From positions 558,001-622,000 of the forward strand of contig OZ243919.1 in the NCBI GenBank assembly GCA_965213885.1: a DNA stretch of 64,000 nucleotides. The letters are read 5' to 3'. Both the position numbers and the translations under genes were made by a program. Of the stretch, positions 7,866-16,872 are shown piece by piece. Position 1 is the first letter of the stretch, and the number at the start of each line of letters is the position of its first letter. A model generated the notes under the pieces. That model was not told the DNA's origin. It made no database searches and saw only the letters and a list, made by a program, of their open reading frames with translations. The DNA is from VYFG01 sp965213885. GTDB taxonomy: Bacteria > Pseudomonadota > Gammaproteobacteria > Arenicellales > Poriferihabitantaceae.

Positions 7866-9431
7866 ATGTCCGGCAACCTCATCAAGTCCACCTCCGTAGT
7901 CGGGTCCATGACCCTGCTGTCGCGGATCAGTGGCCTGATACGGGACGTGGTGCTGGCCAATATCCTCGGTGACCGCGCGGCGGCGGACGTTTTCTTCGTC
8001 GCCTTCCGGATTCCCAACTTCTTTCGCCGGATGACCGCGGAAGGTGCGTTTGCGGCGGCGTTCGTCCCGGTGTTCACGGATTTTCGCGAGAATCATGACA
8101 GGGACCAGGGAAAGCGGTTTCTGGAACTCACCCTGGGACGGTTCGCTCTCGTGCTGGCACTGTTCTCCCTGGCCGGAATCGCCGGCGCCCCGTGGCTGGT
8201 CAAGGCCATCGCCTGGGGATTTTCGGGGGATCCCGTAAAGTTCGCATTGACCGTCGAGGCCACGCGCGTCACGTTCCCCTACCTGTTCTTCATCTCCCTG
8301 GTGGCCATGGCGGGAGCCATGCTCAATTCCTGCGGCCGGTTCGCCGGCCCCGCCGCCACGCCCATCCTGCTCAATGTCTGTCTCATCCTGGCGGCATGGC
8401 AGCTGGTGGATGTGATGGACAGCGGTCCACTGGCCCTGGCGATAGGCGTGCTGGTCGCCGGGATTGTCCAGCTCCTGTTCCAGGCGCCTTTCCTGAAGAA
8501 AGAGGGACTGCTCGTGAAGCCGAGACTCCGGAGAAACTCCGGTGACCGGGTGGCGGCCGACGGTGCCGGACAGGTGTTCCGCCTCATGCTTCCGGCCATC
8601 TTCGGGGTCTCCGTGGCCCAGCTCAACGTGCTCATCAACACCCTGCTGGCATCGTTCCTCGTGACGGGCAGCATTTCCTGGCTCTACTATTCCGACCGCC
8701 TGATGGAGTTTCCCGTGGGCGTGTTCGGCATCGCGCTCGGCACGGTAATCCTGCCCGGCCTGTCGCGCCAGCATGCCGCCGATGCCCCGGAGCGGTTTTC
8801 CCGCACTCTGGACTGGGGCATGCGCTGGGTGTTCCTGGTCTGCGTGCCGGCCACCGTTGCCCTGATCGTGCTGGCGGTGCCACTGATCAGCACGATCTTC
8901 TATCACGGCGATTTCACCCGCAACGGGGTCGGCATGTCGGCGCTCAGCCTGGTGGCGTACAGCCTCGGCCTGGTGCCCATCGTCCTGGTCAAGGTGCTGG
9001 CCCCGGGATACTTTGCCCGCAAGGACACCAGGACACCGGTCCGCATCGGGGTCATTGCCGTGGCGGTCAATATCGTCGCCAGCCTCGCCCTGTTCAGCAC
9101 GATGCACCATGTCGGCCTGGCCGGGGCGACCTCGATTGCTGCCGTGGTGAACGCGGGCTTGCTATACTCCGGCCTGCGTCGTTCCGGGGTGCTTCATCTG
9201 GAGCCGGAATGGCCGTTTCTGCTGGTGCGGGTTGTCGGGGCCAGCGCCGTGATGGGTCTGTTGCTCTATATGGGGATGGGGAATTCCGGGTGGTGGCTCG
9301 ACAGTCCGATACCGGAACGCATCTCCCGCCTGGCATGGCTGGTTCCGGCGGGATTCGTGACCTATTTCATTGCTCTTGTCGTGTCCGGCGTACCATTGAA
9401 GTCCCTGCTTTCGGGGAGGGAAACCGAATGA
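7866..9431 (+). CDS. murJ: Lipid II flippase
   Basis: Polytopic MOP-superfamily protein that flips lipid II across the inner membrane for peptidoglycan synthesis. The 521-residue sequence has the diagnostic start (STSVVGSMTLLSRISGLIRD), then FFVAFRIPNFFRRMTAEGAF and about 14 hydrophobic segments including FPYLFFISLVAMAGAMLNS and WLYYSDRLMEFPVGVFGIAL. ATG 7866 was preferred over an in-frame start at 7809 because the family N-terminus begins here. It overlaps ribF by ATGA and is the first gene of murJ-ribF-lspA-ispH. Confidence 0.95.
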   Translation: MSGNLIKSTSVVGSMTLLSRISGLIRDVVLANILGDRAAADVFFVAFRIPNFFRRMTAEGAFAAAFVPVFTDFRENHDRDQGKRFLELTLGRFALVLALFSLAGIAGAPWLVKAIAWGFSGDPVKFALTVEATRVTFPYLFFISLVAMAGAMLNSCGRFAGPAATPILLNVCLILAAWQLVDVMDSGPLALAIGVLVAGIVQLLFQAPFLKKEGLLVKPRLRRNSGDRVAADGAGQVFRLMLPAIFGVSVAQLNVLINTLLASFLVTGSISWLYYSDRLMEFPVGVFGIALGTVILPGLSRQHAADAPERFSRTLDWGMRWVFLVCVPATVALIVLAVPLISTIFYHGDFTRNGVGMSALSLVAYSLGLVPIVLVKVLAPGYFARKDTRTPVRIGVIAVAVNIVASLALFSTMHHVGLAGATSIAAVVNAGLLYSGLRRSGVLHLEPEWPFLLVRVVGASAVMGLLLYMGMGNSGWWLDSPIPERISRLAWLVPAGFVTYFIALVVSGVPLKSLLSGRETE

Positions 9432-10354
9432 GACTTGTCCGTAGCGCCGCCGCTGCCGGCCTTGCCGGTCGGGGCTGCGTGCTGACCATCGGCAATTTCG
9501 ATGCGGTTCATCTCGGCCATCGCAGGATTCTGGCGAACCTGCGCTCGCACGGGGACCGTCTGGGGTTGCCGGCCGTGGTGATGACGTTCGACCCCCATCC
9601 CCAGGAATATTTCCGTGGCGAGCAGAGATATCCCCGGCTTACGAACCTGACGACCCGCTACTTTGCCCTCGCAGAATGTGGAATAGACATCATGCTGAGC
9701 CTTCGTTTTGATGACCGCCTTGCGTCCACGGAAGCCACGGCCTTCGTCAGGGAGATCCTGGTGGAGGCGCTGGCGGTCCGTTATCTCCTGGTTGGCGATG
9801 ATTTTCGCTTCGGGCGTGGCCGCCAGGGTAATTTCGACCTGTTGTCCGCCCTGGCGGACGAGGGGGGGTATGGCCTTGAGCGAACGGAAACGCTGAGCAT
9901 GCACGGGGAGCGCATCAGCAGCACCAGAGTACGGAAACTGCTGGAGTCCGGCGGCCTTGAAGCCGCCGCTGAACTGCTGGGGCGACCCTATGCCCTGGCC
10001 GGCCGGGTCATACGGGGGCAGCAACTCGGCAGGCAGTGGGGGTTCCCGACCCTGAATGTCCCGATCAACCACAAACCGGCATTGACCGGGGTTTTCGCGG
10101 TGCGCGTGCGTGGCCTTGGCAAAGGGTCGCTGCCCGGGGTGGCGAACCTGGGCACCCGACCCACCGTGGGGGGGCTGCGGACGCTGCTGGAGGTTCACCT
10201 GTTCGATTTTAAGGGCGAGGTATACGGCAGCCGGGTGTGCGTGGAGTTCGCGGAAAAGATTCGCCCTGAACGGAAATTCGACGGCTTCGAAGCCCTGAAG
10301 GCGCAGATCCTGAAGGACTGTATCCGGGCCCGGGAAATCATGGGGCTTGCATGA
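9428..10354 (+). CDS. ribF: Bifunctional riboflavin kinase / FAD synthetase
   Basis: Converts riboflavin to FMN and FMN to FAD. The N-terminal adenylyltransferase has TIGNFDAVHLGH (HxGH-type) and VGDDFRFGRGRQG, with ISSTRVRKLLESG further on; the C-terminal kinase domain has QLGRQWGFPTLNV. Length 308 is normal. ATG 9428 overlaps the murJ stop by 4 bases. The stop overlaps lspA by 4 bases, so ileS, which usually stands between ribF and lspA, is absent here. Confidence 0.95.
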   Translation: MRLVRSAAAAGLAGRGCVLTIGNFDAVHLGHRRILANLRSHGDRLGLPAVVMTFDPHPQEYFRGEQRYPRLTNLTTRYFALAECGIDIMLSLRFDDRLASTEATAFVREILVEALAVRYLLVGDDFRFGRGRQGNFDLLSALADEGGYGLERTETLSMHGERISSTRVRKLLESGGLEAAAELLGRPYALAGRVIRGQQLGRQWGFPTLNVPINHKPALTGVFAVRVRGLGKGSLPGVANLGTRPTVGGLRTLLEVHLFDFKGEVYGSRVCVEFAEKIRPERKFDGFEALKAQILKDCIRAREIMGLA

Positions 10355-10830
10355 GCGCCGCGGTCCGCTACGTGGCATTCCTCTTGCCGGCGCTCCTGGT
10401 GCTGGCAGGGGACCAGGTGACCAAGTCCCTGGCTTACGATCAGCTGCTGGACGGTTCGTCGGTGGACATCCTGCCGGTTTTCAGCCTGGAACTGGTCTTC
10501 AACAAGGGTGCCGCATTCGGCTTCCTCCATGATGCCGGAGGATGGCAGCATTACCTGTTTGTCGGGCTGGCATCGGTGGTTTCACTGGTCCTGCTTGTCT
10601 GGATCTGGCGGGAACGGGACAGGAACCGATGGCTCGCCATCGGACTTTCGTTGGTGCTGGGCGGGGCCATCGGCAACCTGGCCGACCGCATCACGAATGG
10701 CTACGTGATCGATTTTATCCTGTTGCATTATGGGGGTTGGTTGTTTCCCGCGTTCAATGTGGCTGATGTAGCCATTACGATAGGCGCCATCATGATGGTG
10801 CTGGACAGTTTGCCGTTTTTCCGCAGATAA
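10351..10830 (+). CDS. lspA: Prolipoprotein signal peptidase II
   Basis: Aspartyl protease of the inner membrane that cleaves signal peptides of diacylglyceryl prolipoproteins. The 159-residue protein has four membrane segments and the conserved DQVTK, FNKGAAFGF, GNLADRI, VIDFI and FNVADVAI motifs; the last two carry the catalytic aspartates. It starts inside the ribF stop (ATGA) and ends 14 bp before ispH; fkpB, often found between them, is absent. Confidence 0.96.
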   Translation: MSAAVRYVAFLLPALLVLAGDQVTKSLAYDQLLDGSSVDILPVFSLELVFNKGAAFGFLHDAGGWQHYLFVGLASVVSLVLLVWIWRERDRNRWLAIGLSLVLGGAIGNLADRITNGYVIDFILLHYGGWLFPAFNVADVAITIGAIMMVLDSLPFFRR

Positions 10831-10844
10831 GTCACACTCCGGCT

Positions 10845-11768
10845 ATGAAAGTCTTACTCGCCAATCCGCGCGGCTTCTGCGCCGGCGTGGACCGTGCCAT
10901 CGAGATCGTCGAACGGGCATTGCAAAAGTACGGGGCCCCCATCTACGTACGTCACGAGGTGATCCACAACCGCTTCGTGGTGAACAGTCTGCGCCGCAAG
11001 GGTGCGGTGTTCGTTGAGGACCTCGAGGAGGTGCCGGAGGATTCCATCGTCATATTCAGTGCCCACGGTGTTTCCCGGAAGGTGAGGGAGGAAGCGAAGC
11101 ACCGCGGGCTCAGTGTGCTCGACGCGACCTGCCCGCTCGTCACGAAGGTGCACGTTGAGGTGGCCCAGAATGTCAAGCAGGAGCACGAGGTCATTCTCAT
11201 CGGGCATGCGGGCCACCCCGAGGTGGAGGGCACCATGGGACAGGCCGAAGGGGAAATTCTCCTGGTGGAAACTGTCGAGGATGTCGAAAAGCTGGAAGTC
11301 CGTGATTCGACCCGGCTGGCCTACGTCACCCAGACCACGCTTTCCATGGATGACACGGCACGCATCATCGATGCCCTGCGCCGGCGTTTCCCGCGGATCA
11401 AGGGGCCACGCAAGGATGATATCTGCTACGCCACCCAGAACCGTCAGGACGCCGTCAAGCAGATGGTGGATCAATGCGACGTGGTGTTCGTCGTGGGTTC
11501 TCAGAACAGTTCCAACTCGAACCGGCTGCGGGAAATCGCTGCCGTGCGGAACGTTCCGGCCTATCTCGTGGATGGACCGGAGGAAATCCGGGACGAATGG
11601 TTAACGGACGTGCAGTGCATCGGCGTCACCGCAGGCGCCTCGGCGCCCGAGTCACTGGTGCAGCGGGTGGTGGAAAAACTGAATCGGCACGACCTGTCGA
11701 TACAGGAACTGCCAGGACCAAGCGAGGATATTTCGTTCTCGCTGCCGGTGCAGCTGAAAAGGGGCTGA
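10845..11768 (+). CDS. ispH: 4-hydroxy-3-methylbut-2-enyl diphosphate reductase
   Basis: Last step of the MEP isoprenoid pathway, making IPP and DMAPP with an iron-sulfur cluster. The three cluster cysteines are present: GFCAGVDRAI near residue 12, DATCPLVTKVH near 95 and DDICYATQNRQ near 193. Conserved HEVIHN and the SSNSNRLREIA block are also there. Length 307 is typical. It is the last gene of the murJ-ribF-lspA-ispH series. Confidence 0.96.
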   Translation: MKVLLANPRGFCAGVDRAIEIVERALQKYGAPIYVRHEVIHNRFVVNSLRRKGAVFVEDLEEVPEDSIVIFSAHGVSRKVREEAKHRGLSVLDATCPLVTKVHVEVAQNVKQEHEVILIGHAGHPEVEGTMGQAEGEILLVETVEDVEKLEVRDSTRLAYVTQTTLSMDDTARIIDALRRRFPRIKGPRKDDICYATQNRQDAVKQMVDQCDVVFVVGSQNSSNSNRLREIAAVRNVPAYLVDGPEEIRDEWLTDVQCIGVTAGASAPESLVQRVVEKLNRHDLSIQELPGPSEDISFSLPVQLKRG

Positions 11769-12051
11769 ACCCGTATCGGGAGGGACTGGAAATTGACACC
11801 CGGTCATGCCTGGGACAGGTGGCGATACACACACGACGGATCCATTGAGCAGTACCCCCAATGCGAATACAAAGGCGTATTGTCGATTGGCAGGATGTGA
11901 TGACGGGTGATGGGGTACGAAAGCTGCATGACCAGCAGGGAGCAATCAGTGGATTCCGTTCCCTGGAAGGGTACTTGTGTTCGGAGTGTGAACCGTTGTG
12001 ACCGTAGCGTGCGAAAGGGCGGATTTGACTGTCTCCAGGCAACGAGGAATG

Positions 12052-13227
12052 ATGCGCTTTCGAAATTGTGCACTGTCTGACGATTGCCAACAAAGCCGCC
12101 CGATTCTGGTTTGGGCCGTTGCTCTCCTGTTGCTGCTTTGCGCGAATTCGGTCAGTTTTGCGGACTCCCACGAGTCCCGGGAGTACCACTCCGAGAAACA
12201 TTCCTTTCGTCTTGTCCCGGTCGGCGGACCGTTCGATCAGGCGTGGGGTATGGCGTTTCTCCCCGACGGACGTATTCTGGTGACCGAACTGGACGGCAAT
12301 CTCCGGATTCTGCAGCCCGGGAAGAAGCCGTCGGACCCGCTTCCCGGACTGCCGCGGATCGAAGTCCATGGTCAGGGCGGGTTGATGGATGTCGTCCTCG
12401 ATCCGGACTTCGAAACCAACCGGCAGCTCTATCTGAGCCACATCTGGGACTCTGTGGAGGGCAAGACAACCGCAGTCAGCATGGCCCGGCTGGAAGGCGA
12501 CCGGCTTCACGGATTCAGGGTTGTCTTTGTCGGCCGTGCAGGAAGCGGCTCGGGTCGGCATTTCGGCTCGCGGTTGCGATTCGCCCCGGACGGCAAACTG
12601 TTCGTCACCATCGGCGACCGGGGTCATCGGCCCAATGCCCAGGATCTGGGCACCCATGCCGGTACCATCCTCAGACTCAATCCTGACGGTACGGTCCCGG
12701 CCGACAATCCGTTCGTCGACCTCGGGGGGGCGCTACCCGAAATATGGTCCTACGGTCACCGCAACCCGCAGGGCCTTGCCGTGGATTCTAAGACCGGCAG
12801 GCTTTGGTCGCAGGAACATGGGCCACGGGGCGGCGATGAGGTCAACCTGATCGGGCGTGGTCGGAACTACGGATGGCCGACGATCACCTACGGCCGAAAC
12901 TATAGCGGCACCCGGATCACCGACGAGACCGCACGGGCCGGCATGGAGCAGCCTGTCACTTACTGGGTGCCGTCAATTGCCCCCTCGGGGTTGACGGTCT
13001 ATCGTGGCGACATGTTTCCCCGGTGGAATGGAAACCTGTTTGTCGGTGCGCTGCGTTCCCGACTGCTTGTCCGACTGGAGCTTGACGGGGGGCAGGTGAT
13101 TCATGAAGAGCGTCTCCTGACCGATTTCGGTAACCGGATACGAGACGTCCGCACCGGCCCCGACGGCTTGATTTACCTGCTTTTGGATGAAAGCGGCGCC
13201 GCCGTCTGGCGTTTGGAGCCAAGCTAA
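12052..13227 (+). CDS. Exported PQQ-dependent sugar dehydrogenase-like protein (YliI/Gdh-B family)
   Basis: Six-bladed beta-propeller of the soluble glucose/sorbosone dehydrogenase family, expected to act in the periplasm; E. coli YliI is an aldose dehydrogenase. A signal peptide (hydrophobic VWAVALLLLL, cleavage near SFADS) precedes the propeller. Visible motifs are QAWGMAFLPDGRILVTE, GLMDVVLDPDF, YGHRNPQGLA and SQEHGPRGGDEVN, the last two carrying active-site residues of the family. A GTG at 11998 could start a longer form; ATG 12049/12052 follows GAGGA closely and gives a better signal peptide. It stands alone, just left of the tRNA-associated insertion. The 280 bp before it hold no recognisable feature. 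Confidence 0.85.
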   Translation: MRFRNCALSDDCQQSRPILVWAVALLLLLCANSVSFADSHESREYHSEKHSFRLVPVGGPFDQAWGMAFLPDGRILVTELDGNLRILQPGKKPSDPLPGLPRIEVHGQGGLMDVVLDPDFETNRQLYLSHIWDSVEGKTTAVSMARLEGDRLHGFRVVFVGRAGSGSGRHFGSRLRFAPDGKLFVTIGDRGHRPNAQDLGTHAGTILRLNPDGTVPADNPFVDLGGALPEIWSYGHRNPQGLAVDSKTGRLWSQEHGPRGGDEVNLIGRGRNYGWPTITYGRNYSGTRITDETARAGMEQPVTYWVPSIAPSGLTVYRGDMFPRWNGNLFVGALRSRLLVRLELDGGQVIHEERLLTDFGNRIRDVRTGPDGLIYLLLDESGAAVWRLEPS

Positions 13228-13335
13228 AGGCAATCCGTTTGGGACTGATGTCGATTAATTGACATGGCCAACACCCCGATCATGTAGACGCTTCATCGAA
13301 CACCTGATGTTGCAATCTTGACGTCCAGCCGCCCC

Positions 13336-13464
13336 AGGTTCCGGTGCTTCTATCGCCCTGTTTCGGAGGACCGTATCGGGTTCGGTGCATATAATCCAAA
13401 CCCGCACTTTCTCCCCATGCCGGAATAGCTCAGTCGGTAGAGCAACTGATTCGTAATCAGTAGG
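13336..13464 (+). repeat. Left copy of the 129-bp direct repeat bounding the insertion
   Basis: Aligns without gaps to 26230-26358 (offset 12,894 bp). The 91 bp from 13374 to 13464 are identical; eight substitutions lie in the first 38 bp. It contains the tRNA-Thr promoter (TATAAT at 13390-13395) and the first 46 bases of the tRNA. The copies diverge abruptly at 13465. Confidence 0.92.
13419..13464 (+). pseudogene. Truncated tRNA-Thr(CGT), 5' part only
   Basis: Identical to bases 1-46 of the intact tRNA at 26313: acceptor 5' strand, D arm and the full anticodon stem-loop (anticodon CGT). The T arm, acceptor 3' strand and CCA are missing; sequence after 13464 does not restore the pairing. The promoter upstream is largely preserved, so a non-functional transcript could still be made. 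Confidence 0.9.
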
Positions 13465-13568
13465 CAGTAGTTTAAAATACGGGGTACCAAGTGCAGCATT
13501 CTCGAATTTTGACCGTGTGAATCTATAAAGCACAATGTGTGGCCGTCGGTAATCGTAAATTTAGCTAA

Positions 13569-14153
13569 GGTGGGATTGCATTACAACGGGATATTAAAGC
13601 GATTTCTGAAGTATCGGGCACGGAACTCAGGGGCATTCATTCTGATGGACCCGGAGCGGAGATCGTTCAATCATGTCCAGTTTCCAGGGACGGCCATCAT
13701 GATTGGCCGGGCGGTTTGATTGCGCATGTTCTGGAGTCATGTGCCTATGCTCTCCGGATGCGCAAAGGCGTTCTACTGCCGATCGGCGCAAGTCCGGAAG
13801 TAAGGAAAACAAAGGCTGACCTGTACACCTATGCGGTATTCACCGCAACCCTTCTGCACAGTATCGGTATCACAATGGATACCCAAGTCATCAGATTGTT
13901 GGACTGGCGTCGTAGATATCTTTGCGACTGGCATCCGTTGCTGGAAGACATGGGCGCATATCCAAGGGCCAGATACATGGAGGTAAAGTTCCGGGAAGAA
14001 CCCGTCAAGGGCCATGGCGGCATGTCGGCGTTGATGTGCGTAAACCGGATCCTGCCAAAGATAGGCGTCTGCTGGATAAGGGATGACCCGGTTGTGTACG
14101 ATGAATTCATGAAAGCATTTTTGACAACCCTTCCGGTCCGATCCACGATCTGA
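13569..14153 (+). pseudogene. Fragment of a TraI_2/MobH-type ICE relaxase (HD-like domain)
   Basis: An open frame without a start codon reads VSRDGHHDWPGGLIAHVLES, then LRMRKGVLLPIGASPE, a TYAVFTATLLHSIGI segment and a C-terminal block RILPKIGVCWIRDDP. This pattern (HH, PGGL..H.LE, ALLHDIGK, I.P..GL.WL..DP) fits the N-terminal HD-related domain of TraI_2 relaxases of PFGI-1/ICEHin1056-type conjugative elements. The HD pair of the LLHDIGK motif is HS here, and both ends are missing, so it is decayed. A related segment (GPIHDLMIKGYRASEERAMG) continues in another frame around 14135-14195, which suggests a frameshift. Nothing else is recognisable up to 14442. Confidence 0.6.
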
Positions 14154-14442
14154 TGATCAAGGGCTATCGGGCTTCCGAGGAGCGGGCTATGGGACATTCC
14201 ATGAGGCCCATTGGCGAACAAACGAAACCGGACAGTACGAATAACCGGGAGGATGAAACGGCTTCGGCGGGTTGGGTACAGAATCCAACCGGGCGAAGGG
14301 AACGGCCGTTTTTTCCTGATCCAAAGGATCGTTTCATGCAACAGTTCCCTGTATTTCTGCGCCCCAGTATCCTACAAACATATTGGACATACCTTGGCTC
14401 TATTGCCGGTATTCCGGGTCCACTTCAGTGTTCGACTCAACC

Positions 14443-16869
14443 TTATGATTTGAGCCGATTGTTCTCGGGATCGTAGACGTGAGGGTTATGACGAACGGCT
14501 TTGCGATCCTGTCCCAACACACGGACTGCACACTGCTCCTCCATGTGCAAGCTGTTATGTCTGACATAACCCAGCACGAGGTTTTTGCCGGTACGGTAGC
14601 CATGGGTTGCAGATGTGACATAGCCAACGCAGACGCCGTCTTTCAGGATCGCGTCGGAGGGAAGCGGTTCCGGGCTTTCGTCTGTGATCTCTAGTCCAAT
14701 CCAGTCCCATTCCGGTGTGCTGTCAGCTTGCACCGCAACCGCGGCGCGTCCGATGAAATCGCCCTTGGCCATGTTAGCAAAGCGCCGAAGGCCCGCGTCA
14801 AACAAAGTGTATTCCGTGCCGAAATCCGCGCCCCAGCCGTGATAACCCTTTTCGATCCGCATGGCATTGAGGGCGTAGGATCCGAATTGGCATCCACCGA
14901 GGGCCCGTACACCCGGCATGATCGTGTCGTACACCTGTGCCAGGTGGTTTGAGGCGAGGTGCAGCTCCCACCCCAACTCGCCCACATAGGACACGCGCAT
15001 GGCCGTCACAGGTACGCCTGCAATGGTTATCTCGGCCACAGAGAGCCAGGGCGCGGCAACGGCAGAAAGGTCGGCACCCGTCAGCGCCTGCAGAACTTCG
15101 CGCGACTTTGGCCCCATGATCATTAGCGCCGCGTCATGGGCGTAGCCGCGCGTGAGCGTCACGCCTTCAGGGGGCAGGTGGGCCGAGAGCCAGTCGAAAT
15201 CGCGCAGGTCGGCCAGTGTAGGGCCACAGAGCAGGAATCGGTCTTCCGCCAACCGCGCAACGGTAGCTTCGGACCAGATGCGGCCTTTGGGGGTGAGCAT
15301 ATAGCTTAGCCGCACGCGCCCGAATTTAGGCAGGCCGCCGCAGACCATTTGAGACAGATATGCAGCGGCCCCCGGACCGCGCAGGTCGTACTTGGTGAAA
15401 CCGCCGTGGTCCATGACGCCAACGCTATCTGCAACGGTCCGGCATTCGGCGGCAACGGCATCCTGCCAGGGCTCGTGGTGGAAGGACAGGTCGGCGTCGC
15501 CTGCGTCTTGGATAGTATCGGTCTGGAACCAAAAGGCACGCTCCCATCCCGCAATCTGCCCCATGACAGCGCCTTGAGCGAAAAGCGTGTCATAGAGTGG
15601 CGTTTGCTGCACCGGGCGGCCACGTTGCATGTTCCGGTGCGGGAAGTTGATCGCGTATTGCAGGTCATAATGCTGGGACGCGCGTGCATGAGCGTATTCG
15701 GGTGTAGCCCAGTCGCCAAAGCGGCGCGGATCCCAAGCGGAGAGATCCCATTCGGTTTCGCCCTCGGTAATCCATTCGGCCATGGCCTTGCCAATGGCAG
15801 CAGAGTGCGTGATGCCGATCTGTACGCCGGTGGCGTGATAGAAGTTTGGCGCCCCTGCGGCTGGGCCAACCAGCGGCAGCGCGTCGGGGGCATAGGCAAT
15901 AGGGCCGTTGACAAAGCGTTGCGCGCCTGCCTCGCCCAGCAAGGGCACATGGGCCATGGTCGCCTCAAGCACGTCGAGAATATCCTCGACACTGTCAGGG
16001 AAAAGTTGGTGCGCGAAGTCGTCGGGCGGCCCGTCCTTTTCCCATGCAGGTCGTCCATCGTGGGCGTAAGAGCCAACCAGGAAAGCGTTGCGCTCGCGCC
16101 GCAGATAAAAACGAATGTCCGGGTCGCGCACCAGCGGAAACAACTCCGGATGATCTTCCAGAGCCTTGATCGGTTCGGTGACAAGGTACTGGTGTTCCAG
16201 CGTGACCACGGGTGCCTTCAGACCGGCCATCTCGGCGATCTTGGCGCCGTAAAAGCCGCCCGCGTTGATCACCACTTCGGCCTGGACGGTGCCCTTCGCG
16301 CAGGTCACTTCCCATTCGCCCGACGGCAGCCGGATGATCTTGGAGACGGGCGCAAAGCGCTCAACCTGCGCGCCCAGATCGCGCGCGCCCTTGGCCAACG
16401 CCTGGGTCAGCTGGCTGGGATCGATGTCGCCCTCGTAAGGGTCCAGGATACCGCCCAGTACGGTCTGGTCCGGGTGCCAGAACGGGTGCATCTCGTCCAT
16501 CTCGGAGGGGCTCAGCATCCTCAGATCGTAGCCCGCGCTGGTGGAGACGCCGCACAGGTGGCGAAACAGATCCATCCTCGCCTCTGTGTGGGCGGGCCAG
16601 AAGGCTTGCGTGTGGCGGTACGTGATCGCGCTGTCCACCTTGTTGGCGAGGTCCTTGTACATGGACCAGGCATAATTGCCCGCGCGCATCCCCAGCCAGG
16701 AGGTCGCATAGGTCGGAATGTTGCCCGCCGCGTGCCATGTACTGCCCGAGGTCAGCTCGTTGCGTTCCAGCAGCAAGGTGTCTGTGACCCCTGCAAGCGC
16801 GAGGTGGTAGAGGATCGAAGTGCCGACTGCCCCTCCGCCGATAACGACAACGCGTGCGTTATCTTTCAT
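14443..16869 (-). CDS. Dimethylglycine/sarcosine dehydrogenase-like FAD-GcvT fusion protein
   Basis: Predicted to demethylate an N-methylated amine or amino acid with FAD and pass the one-carbon unit to tetrahydrofolate. Domains in order: FAD-binding oxidoreductase (residues 5-368, VVIGGGAVGTS at 8-18, STWHAAG with His46 in the position of the flavin-linked histidine), a linker domain (about 371-425), and a GcvT-like folate domain with C-terminal barrel (about 430-800). Length 808 is normal. The sequence resembles Rhodobacteraceae members. It lies 3 bp downstream of an MttB-like gene on the same strand, so the two form an operon. The true substrate cannot be read from the sequence. Confidence 0.85.
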   Translation of the reverse strand: MKDNARVVVIGGGAVGTSILYHLALAGVTDTLLLERNELTSGSTWHAAGNIPTYATSWLGMRAGNYAWSMYKDLANKVDSAITYRHTQAFWPAHTEARMDLFRHLCGVSTSAGYDLRMLSPSEMDEMHPFWHPDQTVLGGILDPYEGDIDPSQLTQALAKGARDLGAQVERFAPVSKIIRLPSGEWEVTCAKGTVQAEVVINAGGFYGAKIAEMAGLKAPVVTLEHQYLVTEPIKALEDHPELFPLVRDPDIRFYLRRERNAFLVGSYAHDGRPAWEKDGPPDDFAHQLFPDSVEDILDVLEATMAHVPLLGEAGAQRFVNGPIAYAPDALPLVGPAAGAPNFYHATGVQIGITHSAAIGKAMAEWITEGETEWDLSAWDPRRFGDWATPEYAHARASQHYDLQYAINFPHRNMQRGRPVQQTPLYDTLFAQGAVMGQIAGWERAFWFQTDTIQDAGDADLSFHHEPWQDAVAAECRTVADSVGVMDHGGFTKYDLRGPGAAAYLSQMVCGGLPKFGRVRLSYMLTPKGRIWSEATVARLAEDRFLLCGPTLADLRDFDWLSAHLPPEGVTLTRGYAHDAALMIMGPKSREVLQALTGADLSAVAAPWLSVAEITIAGVPVTAMRVSYVGELGWELHLASNHLAQVYDTIMPGVRALGGCQFGSYALNAMRIEKGYHGWGADFGTEYTLFDAGLRRFANMAKGDFIGRAAVAVQADSTPEWDWIGLEITDESPEPLPSDAILKDGVCVGYVTSATHGYRTGKNLVLGYVRHNSLHMEEQCAVRVLGQDRKAVRHNPHVYDPENNRLKS

Positions 16870-16872
16870 GTC

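Noticed and set aside
7526..8077. Long N-terminal extension of rpsT
   Set aside because: The extension crosses the murJ start and has no S20 similarity; the TTG start with its ribosome-binding site explains the gene.
13419..13464. A second working tRNA-Thr
   Set aside because: The T arm and acceptor 3' strand are missing and downstream bases do not restore pairing.
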